Assembly (NCBI RefSeq): GCF_004006535.1
Contig: NZ_RLIH01000004.1
Location: 62,001 to 126,000 of the forward strand
Length of the DNA stretch: 64,000 nt
Direction of reading: 5' to 3'
From: Anaerosphaera multitolerans
GTDB lineage: Bacteria; Bacillota; Clostridia; Tissierellales; Peptoniphilaceae
A program made the translations under genes and the position numbers. Positions 58,467-64,000 of this stretch are shown piece by piece. The notes beneath the pieces are model-generated. The model saw nothing but the letters and a program-made list of their open reading frames with translations, had not been told where the DNA came from and did no database searches. How positions within the stretch are numbered: the first letter of the stretch is position 1; the number at the start of each line of letters is the position of its first letter.

Positions 58467-60050
58467 ATGGTTAAATTATTAATAGCTGAGTTTATAATAA
58501 TTTTCATTACTTTTTATTTTGGGATTATAAGAAGTAACTATCCTTTGCACATGTTGCAGTTAGAAGGCTATGAGAATGAAGGTTATAAAAATTGGCTTAG
58601 GGAAAATAAAGATAAAGTAAATAAATTTTGGTATAGGGTAAATGCAGAAGGAAGTATTATTGGTTTTAAAAGTCATTACGTAAAAGTAAATACCGAGGAG
58701 AAAACTCCCCTTGTGTGGACCGACAGAGCAAAGCGACTTTTTAAAATTCACTACTTGGTAAATATCGGTTTTTTAGTAGTAGTTCTTTTAATCGTAAATA
58801 CGATTTTTGGAATTACGGATAATTTTCCTTTGGCTTTAGCGGTATTAATACTGGGAAGTTTTTTGGTTTATTTTTTTGAATACAGAATTATGTTGATTTC
58901 CAACAGTATTTCAGTTCCAAGAGAAAAAAAGATAAATATGGGATTTTATAAACAGGCACAGAAGAAAATCGCCGAATACAAAAGAAATTATGGTCTTAAG
59001 GTTTTGGGAATTACAGGCTCTTTCGGTAAGACTTCTACAAAGGTAATTGCAGATACTATTTTATCAGAGGGATTGAAAGTAAAAAACACCCCCTCCTCTT
59101 ACAACACTCCAATGGGACTGTCAAAGGTAATAAATAATGAACTTACAGAGGATAGAGAGGTATTTATTGCGGAACTTGGAGCTTATAAAAAGGGTGAAAT
59201 AGATGAAGTAGCACAATTGGTACAGCCGGACATAGGAATTATTACGGGAATCGGACCTACTCATATGCACTTATTTAAAACTATTGAAAATATTATGGCT
59301 ACAAAGTATGAGTTAATAGAGGATTTGCCTGAAGACGGTATAGCTATTTTCAACTATGACAATGACTATGTAAAGGTTCTGGCTGATAAAACTGAAAAGA
59401 GAACTCTTAGATATGGAACTGAAAATGTGGAAAAGTTGGACGTATATGCTAAGGATATTAAGGTAGATGAGAGAGGATCTAACTTTACTTTGGTAATTAA
59501 AGGTGAGGGAGAGATTTTCTGCGAAAGCAAATTACTTGGACTTCACAATATTTCAAACCTACTTGCAGCTGCAACGGCGGCCTATGTACTGGGTCTTAGT
59601 TTAGAGGAAATTTCAAGGGGCATTAAAAAAGTTGAGCCTGTGGAACACAGATTGAATATAGTTGACGGCGGAACAGGTGTAATAGTTATTGATGATGCCT
59701 TTAATTCAAATCCGGTGGGCTTCAGAGCTGCTCTTGATGTGTTAAGGGAATTTAAAAGCGGAAGGAAAATTATCATAACTCCCGGAATGGTAGAGTTGGG
59801 AGATATGGAAGAAGAGGAAAATTATAAAATCGGCTTTGAAATTGGCAAGGTCTGCGATTATGTAATCCTTGTGGGCAAAAAGAGAACTGAGCCAATATAC
59901 AGGGGACTTACAGATTCTAAGTACAATATGGAAAATGTCTTTGTAGTTAACAGTTTAAATGAGGCCACTAAGGTTTCAGCTCACTTGACAAAAGTTGGGG
60001 ACATAGTACTTATTGAAAATGATTTGCCCGATAATTACAATGAAGATTAA
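58467..60050 (+). CDS. Membrane-anchored MurF-type Mur ligase
   Basis: 527-residue protein with an N-terminal hydrophobic helix (about residues 3-20), a soluble segment, two more membrane helices (about 95-150) and then a Mur ligase. The P loop is GITGSFGKTSTKV (near residue 182). The central motif NTPSSYNTPMGLSKVINNE and the C-terminal VEPVEHRLNIVDGG, DDAFNSNPVGFRAAL match MurF. MurF adds D-Ala-D-Ala to UDP-MurNAc-tripeptide; the next gene is ddl, which makes that dipeptide. The usual MurF is soluble, so the N-terminal 150 residues are extra. The transmembrane part is also seen in some clostridial MurF-like enzymes as I recall; the reason is unknown. Confidence 0.82.
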   Translation: MVKLLIAEFIIIFITFYFGIIRSNYPLHMLQLEGYENEGYKNWLRENKDKVNKFWYRVNAEGSIIGFKSHYVKVNTEEKTPLVWTDRAKRLFKIHYLVNIGFLVVVLLIVNTIFGITDNFPLALAVLILGSFLVYFFEYRIMLISNSISVPREKKINMGFYKQAQKKIAEYKRNYGLKVLGITGSFGKTSTKVIADTILSEGLKVKNTPSSYNTPMGLSKVINNELTEDREVFIAELGAYKKGEIDEVAQLVQPDIGIITGIGPTHMHLFKTIENIMATKYELIEDLPEDGIAIFNYDNDYVKVLADKTEKRTLRYGTENVEKLDVYAKDIKVDERGSNFTLVIKGEGEIFCESKLLGLHNISNLLAAATAAYVLGLSLEEISRGIKKVEPVEHRLNIVDGGTGVIVIDDAFNSNPVGFRAALDVLREFKSGRKIIITPGMVELGDMEEEENYKIGFEIGKVCDYVILVGKKRTEPIYRGLTDSKYNMENVFVVNSLNEATKVSAHLTKVGDIVLIENDLPDNYNED

Positions 60051-60060
60051 GGAGATATTT

Positions 60061-61230
60061 ATGGAAAATATAGCAGTTGTATTCGGTGGTAGAAGTGTGG
60101 AGCATGAAGTTTCCGTAATTACGGGAATGCAGATAATGGAAAATATGGATAAGTCAAAGTACAATCCCATACCTCTATATATTACAAAGGAGGGTAAGTT
60201 TTTATCGGGAGATGTATTAAAGGACTTCACTACTTTTAAAGAAAATGATTTTTCAAAGGCTGTAGAAGTGTTTTTTAAAGGTTATAATGAAGATTTCAAT
60301 TTATATACAGTATCTAGTAAAAAGGGAGGTTTATTTGGCAAGGACAGCCGGGATGTAGAGGTATTTGCCAAAGTTGATGTAGTATTTCCCGCTCTTCACG
60401 GCACCTATGGAGAAGACGGTTGTTTTCAGGGCTTACTTGAACTTATGTCGGTTCCCTATGTGGGATGCGGCGTAACTCCTGCAGGTGTGGGAATGGACAA
60501 GGTAATAATGAAAAAAGTATTTCAATCAGAGGATATTCCAATGACTGAATACTTCTATTTTTATAGAGATGAGTGGAAGGAACAGGAAAAAATAATAGAG
60601 AAGGCTGAAAAAATAGGCTATAGTTTATTTGTAAAGCCGGCTAACCTGGGTTCTTCTGTGGGGATTTCAAAGGCGAAGAATAAAGAGGAATTTATTGAGG
60701 CTGTTGAAGTTGCCATAAGGTATGATAGAAAAATATTAGTGGAAAAGGCAGTGGAAAATCCAAGGGAAATAAATATTGCCGTAATGGGATATGAAAATGA
60801 CCTGGTAGTTTCAGCCTGTGAAGAGCCTGTGGGTTGGAAGGACTTGCTAAAATATGAAGACAAGTATGTTGCAGGGCCTAAAGGTTCTAAAGGTATGAAG
60901 GGGCAGAAAAAAAATCTTCCTGCAAATATTTCCGATACAGTGAGAGAGGAAATTGAAAAGTATGCAAAATTAGCTTTTAGAGCTATAGACGCAATGGGAG
61001 ATGCCAGAATTGACTTTCTACTAGAGGGAGATACTGTATACGTTAATGAAATAAATACTTTGCCGGGTTCATTGGCTTTTTATCTCTGGGAAGAAAGTGG
61101 GATTTCCTTTAAGGAATTAATTACGAGGTTAATAGAACTTTCAAAGGTGAGGTATGAGCAAAAAGCTGAAAATATTACCTCTTATGACTCCAATTTATAT
61201 AAAAACACCTCCTATGGAGCAAAACTATAA
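60061..61230 (+). CDS. ddl: D-alanine--D-alanine ligase
   Basis: 389-residue ATP-grasp ligase making D-Ala-D-Ala for peptidoglycan. Signatures: AVVFGGRSVEHEVSVITG (about residues 4-21), HGTYGEDGCFQGLLEL, VPYVGCGV, FVKPANLGSSVGISK and VNEINTLPGSLAFYLWE. The ATG at 60061 has AAGGAG; the longer frame from 60013 overlaps MurF. It follows the MurF-type gene by 10 bases. A C-terminal tail of about 25 residues extends past the usual end. The last base of its stop is the first of the rnr start. Confidence 0.95.
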   Translation: MENIAVVFGGRSVEHEVSVITGMQIMENMDKSKYNPIPLYITKEGKFLSGDVLKDFTTFKENDFSKAVEVFFKGYNEDFNLYTVSSKKGGLFGKDSRDVEVFAKVDVVFPALHGTYGEDGCFQGLLELMSVPYVGCGVTPAGVGMDKVIMKKVFQSEDIPMTEYFYFYRDEWKEQEKIIEKAEKIGYSLFVKPANLGSSVGISKAKNKEEFIEAVEVAIRYDRKILVEKAVENPREINIAVMGYENDLVVSACEEPVGWKDLLKYEDKYVAGPKGSKGMKGQKKNLPANISDTVREEIEKYAKLAFRAIDAMGDARIDFLLEGDTVYVNEINTLPGSLAFYLWEESGISFKELITRLIELSKVRYEQKAENITSYDSNLYKNTSYGAKL

Positions 61231-63311
61231 TGATAAAAGAAAAGATCTTTGAAATCATAAAAGATTCCCGTCCTATGACTAAGGAACAGTTAGTAAAAAA
61301 ATTTGGAATAAAGAATAAGGAAAAAGCAGACTTTAATAAACTTTTAAAGGAGCTTATTAAAGACGGGCTTCTTTATTTTGACGGAAGAAAATATATTGTA
61401 ATAGATGGTAAAAAATATAAAAGAGGCATTGTTCAGGGAAATGAAAAAGGATTTGGATTTTTACTTCAGGAAGATGAGGATATTTTTATTCCCAAAGATA
61501 ATATGAACTCCGCATTAAACGGCGACGAAGTCGTGGTGGAAATGTTGGATTATAGAAATGGGGACAGTGCTGAGGCTAAAATAATCGGAATTGTAAAAAG
61601 AGCTAATGAGAAAGTAGTCGGAACTTTTCAAGATAAGAGGAGTTTTGGATTTGTAGTAGCTGATGATAATAAGTTTGCCTATGATATATTTATTTCCAAG
61701 AAAGATATGTTGGGAGCAAGAGACGGTCAAAAAGTATTAGTTCAAATAGAAAAATGGCCTCAAAGAGGTAAAAAGCCCGAAGGAAAAATAATAGAAGTCT
61801 TTGGGTACGGACATGAAAAGGGAGTGGACATACTTAGTATTGCTGCAAGTTTGGAACTTCCTATGAAATTTAATAAGAAAACTTTAGACCTTGCAAAGAA
61901 AATTCCAATTGCTGTTAAAGAAAAAGACCTTAAAGGCAGAGAGGATTTTAGAGAACTGCTGACTTTTACCATAGATGGAAGAGATTCAAAGGACTTTGAC
62001 GATGCTGTTTCTATTGAAACTTTAGAGAACGGCAATTTACGTCTAGGAGTTCATATTGCCGACGTTGGTCACTATGTCAGAGAAAATGATGAAATAGATA
62101 AGGAAGCTTATAATAGAGGAAACTCAGTATATTTAATAGATGAAGTTATACCTATGTTGCCTGAGGAGTTGTCAAATGGAATATGTTCTTTAAATGAAGG
62201 TGTGGATAGGCTTGTGCTTTCTGTTTTAATGGAAGTAGATGAAAAGGGCAAAGTTGTAGATAGTAAGATAACTGAAGGAGTTATCCGCTCCGGTAGAAGA
62301 CTTATTTACGATGACGTATCGGACTTTCTTGAAGACGGAAGAGTTGATAAAAGTTTAGAAGGCCTTGAAAGTGAACTTAAGTCAATGGATAAACTTGCAA
62401 GGATATTGAGAAAGAAGAGAATGGAAAGCGGTTCCATTGATTTTGATTTCCCTGAAGCGCAAATTATAGTAGACGAAAATGGAAGACCTACAGAGATTAA
62501 GAGAGAAGAGCGTAGAATTGCAAATAAACTAATAGAGGAATTTATGCTCCTATGTAATGAAACTGTGGCTGAACAGTATTTTTGGATGGAAGTTCCCTTC
62601 TTATACAGAATTCATGAGGAGCCTGACGAAGAAAAAATAGTGAGTTTAAATGCAGTGCTGCGTCACTTGGGATATAAATTAAATACTCAAAACCTAGATT
62701 CAAAAAGTGTTCAGGAGTTAATAGAAGAGGTTAAGGAAAAAGAAGAGGGAGTATTTGTAAGTACCTTAGTTCTTAGAAGTTTAAAAAAAGCAAGGTACTC
62801 GGAAATAAATGACATTCACTTTGGATTGGCCGCCAAGTACTATTCTCATTTTACGGCGCCTATTAGAAGGTATTCCGACTTGGTAATTCACAGAGTTATA
62901 AAGTCCATAATTCACAATAAGTTATCTGAAAGTAAGATGGACTATTTGGAATCTATACTTCCCGAAGTTGCAAAACACGTTTCCGATACTGAAAGAAGAG
63001 CGCAGGAAGCGGAGAGAATGGTTGAATCAGTAAAGATGGCTGAATATATGGAAGATAAAATAGGCGAGGAATATTCTGCGTTTATATCTTCAATTACAAG
63101 TTTTGGAATCTTTGCACAGTTGGAAAATACCATTGAAGGATTAATAAGTTACCAAAGCATGAGTGATTATTTTGAATTTAATGAAGATGATTATAGTGCC
63201 GTGGGAAGAGATAGTAAAAAAGTTTACAGAATAGGTGATAAGCTTAAAATTAAAGTGGTAAATACCAATGTTACAAGGGGAACTATAGATTTTGAAATAG
63301 TAGGTGATTAA
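61230..63311 (+). CDS. rnr: Ribonuclease R
   Basis: 693-residue RNase II/R exoribonuclease. N-terminal winged helix (MIKEKIFEIIKDSRPMTKEQL), two cold-shock domains (about residues 65-200), the RNB catalytic domain with TIDGRDSKDFDDAVSIE (catalytic aspartates near residues 250-258) and RLHIAD-like HIADVGHYV, and a C-terminal S1 domain (IGEEYSAFISSITSFGIFAQLENTIEGLI). It degrades structured RNA 3' to 5' and acts with SmpB/tmRNA in ribosome rescue. The start overlaps the ddl stop (TAATG) and smpB follows immediately. Confidence 0.97.
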   Translation: MIKEKIFEIIKDSRPMTKEQLVKKFGIKNKEKADFNKLLKELIKDGLLYFDGRKYIVIDGKKYKRGIVQGNEKGFGFLLQEDEDIFIPKDNMNSALNGDEVVVEMLDYRNGDSAEAKIIGIVKRANEKVVGTFQDKRSFGFVVADDNKFAYDIFISKKDMLGARDGQKVLVQIEKWPQRGKKPEGKIIEVFGYGHEKGVDILSIAASLELPMKFNKKTLDLAKKIPIAVKEKDLKGREDFRELLTFTIDGRDSKDFDDAVSIETLENGNLRLGVHIADVGHYVRENDEIDKEAYNRGNSVYLIDEVIPMLPEELSNGICSLNEGVDRLVLSVLMEVDEKGKVVDSKITEGVIRSGRRLIYDDVSDFLEDGRVDKSLEGLESELKSMDKLARILRKKRMESGSIDFDFPEAQIIVDENGRPTEIKREERRIANKLIEEFMLLCNETVAEQYFWMEVPFLYRIHEEPDEEKIVSLNAVLRHLGYKLNTQNLDSKSVQELIEEVKEKEEGVFVSTLVLRSLKKARYSEINDIHFGLAAKYYSHFTAPIRRYSDLVIHRVIKSIIHNKLSESKMDYLESILPEVAKHVSDTERRAQEAERMVESVKMAEYMEDKIGEEYSAFISSITSFGIFAQLENTIEGLISYQSMSDYFEFNEDDYSAVGRDSKKVYRIGDKLKIKVVNTNVTRGTIDFEIVGD

Positions 63312-63770
63312 ATGACTAAGGAATCTAAAAACACTCTTGCCACAAATAGAAAGGCAAGGCACGATTATTTTATAGAAAGTACGATTGAAGCGGGAATTGA
63401 ATTAAAGGGAACGGAGGTAAAGTCTCTTAGAAAGGGAAAGGCAAATATTGCAGATGCCTATGCGGAGATTAAAAATGGAGAAGTCTTTGTGGAGAATATG
63501 CATATAAGTCCTTATGAACAGGGAAATATCTATAATGTAGATCCTTTGAGGAAAAGAAAACTACTACTTCATAAAGAAGAAATACGCCGACTTGAAAGGG
63601 ATATAACCTTAAAGGGTTATACTTTAATTCCTCTAAAGCTATATTTAAACAGGGGAAAAGTAAAGATGGAACTTGCAGTTGCCAGAGGTAAAAAACTTTA
63701 CGATAAAAGAGAGGCCATTGCTAAAAAAGATTCTGACAGGCGAATAAGGCAAGCACTTAAAAATAATTAA
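63312..63770 (+). CDS. smpB: SsrA-binding protein SmpB
   Basis: 152-residue SmpB, which escorts tmRNA to stalled ribosomes. Typical: [42 protein letters not shown] at residues 12-53, [24 protein letters not shown], and a basic C-terminal tail [19 protein letters not shown]. It starts directly after rnr. The tmRNA gene often lies just downstream, but nothing tmRNA-like is visible in 63771-63813. Confidence 0.97.
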   Translation: MTKESKNTLATNRKARHDYFIESTIEAGIELKGTEVKSLRKGKANIADAYAEIKNGEVFVENMHISPYEQGNIYNVDPLRKRKLLLHKEEIRRLERDITLKGYTLIPLKLYLNRGKVKMELAVARGKKLYDKREAIAKKDSDRRIRQALKNN

Positions 63771-63813
63771 GTTAATTTAAGGATGTTTATTTTTGGCAAT
63801 TGGAGGTTTTAAT

Positions 63814-64000
63814 ATGGGGTTTATAGAAACTTATTTAAGCAGTTTAAATAACCAAGTTATGCTTGTATTCTTAATTCTCGGACTGGGATATTTAGTGGGC
63901 AGAATCAGTATTTTCGGTGTTCAGTTAGGCGTCTCGGGTGTCCTAGTTGTGGCTTTGGTGGCAGGTCATTTAGGTTTTTATATGCCCAGTGTAGTTGGAG
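63814..64000 (+). CDS. YidE/AspT-type transporter (N-terminal part)
   Basis: Only 62 residues are inside the window; the frame stays open to the last base. TGGAGG lies eight bases before the ATG. The sequence begins MGFIETYLSSLNNQVMLVF, then a helix pair with GLGYLVGRISIFGVQLGVSGVLVVALVAGHLG, close to the N-terminal repeat of the AspT/YidE (aspartate-alanine exchanger-like) transporters. Full length and substrate cannot be judged. Confidence 0.7.
   Translation, partial: MGFIETYLSSLNNQVMLVFLILGLGYLVGRISIFGVQLGVSGVLVVALVAGHLGFYMPSVVG

Noticed and set aside
63771-63813. tmRNA gene after smpB
   Set aside because: The gap is only 43 bases and the next gene begins at 63814; no tRNA-like ends are visible.

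Overview
The window is 64 kb of AT-rich, gene-dense DNA that reads as a low-GC Bacillota chromosome. Start sites have AGGAGG-type ribosome binding sites, promoters are TTGACA-17-TATAAT, short intrinsic terminators follow most units, and TTG or GTG starts occur (whiA, dnaE, one permease). ThyX, PyrI beside PyrB, a whiA-HPr pair, an MtaN-free core and the cysS-mrnC-thyX-rlmB-yacP order suggest an anaerobic Clostridia/Tissierellia-type organism. This is an inference from gene content; no 16S gene is present. I saw no tRNA, rRNA, CRISPR array, prophage or insertion sequence.

Layout. 1-9025: housekeeping genes (partial tsaD, rpiB, an exported GH26-like protein, pyrG, a NUDIX hydrolase, and the cysS-mrnC-thyX-rlmB-yacP operon). 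9160-12064: cell-envelope genes (SLH protein, DUF5711 protein, MscS channel, DUF951). 12256-17193 (minus strand): an accessory block with an IclR regulator, an NMT1/THI5-type ABC importer that has two permeases, and a uridine-phosphorylase-like enzyme inside the operon. mgsA and a small unknown gene follow on the same strand. 18530-19576: rpsF-ssb-rpsR behind an autoregulatory-type leader. 19681-26249: an orphan OppA-like lipoprotein, htpG under a CIRCE operator, pyrBI behind an attenuator-like leader, and whiA-HPr. 26505-35235: glycerate dehydrogenase and glycerate kinase, then dnaE-pfkA-pyk and a small unknown gene. 35406-36371: a CPBP protease-like protein.

36572-46808 is a sugar-acid catabolic locus. 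It has a KduD-like SDR and an IclR regulator on the minus strand. Divergent from them is a long operon: KDPG aldolase, KDG kinase, a zinc alcohol dehydrogenase, a DctPQM TRAP transporter, tagaturonate reductase (UxaB) and altronate dehydratase (UxaA). Together these take a sugar acid through tagaturonate, altronate, KDG and KDPG to pyruvate plus glyceraldehyde-3-phosphate. No uronate isomerase is present, so the alcohol dehydrogenase may supply tagaturonate from L-galactonate or a similar aldonate. Two nearly identical CstA transporters follow, with unrelated promoter regions.

50589-57013: Fe-alcohol dehydrogenase, trmL, a YitT protein, an MntP-like exporter behind a riboswitch-like leader, mgtE, a decayed membrane-protein gene, a HutD-family protein and a glutaredoxin-like protein. 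57292-64000: a coiled-coil protein, an alpha/beta hydrolase, a membrane-anchored MurF-type ligase, ddl, rnr, smpB, and the start of a YidE/AspT-type transporter that runs off the end.

The most interesting content is regulatory: leader structures upstream of pyrG, pyrBI, mntP and cysS, twin operators at the IclR/ABC locus, and strong palindromes at the sugar-acid and cstA promoters. All of these were read by eye; no folding or database search was run.
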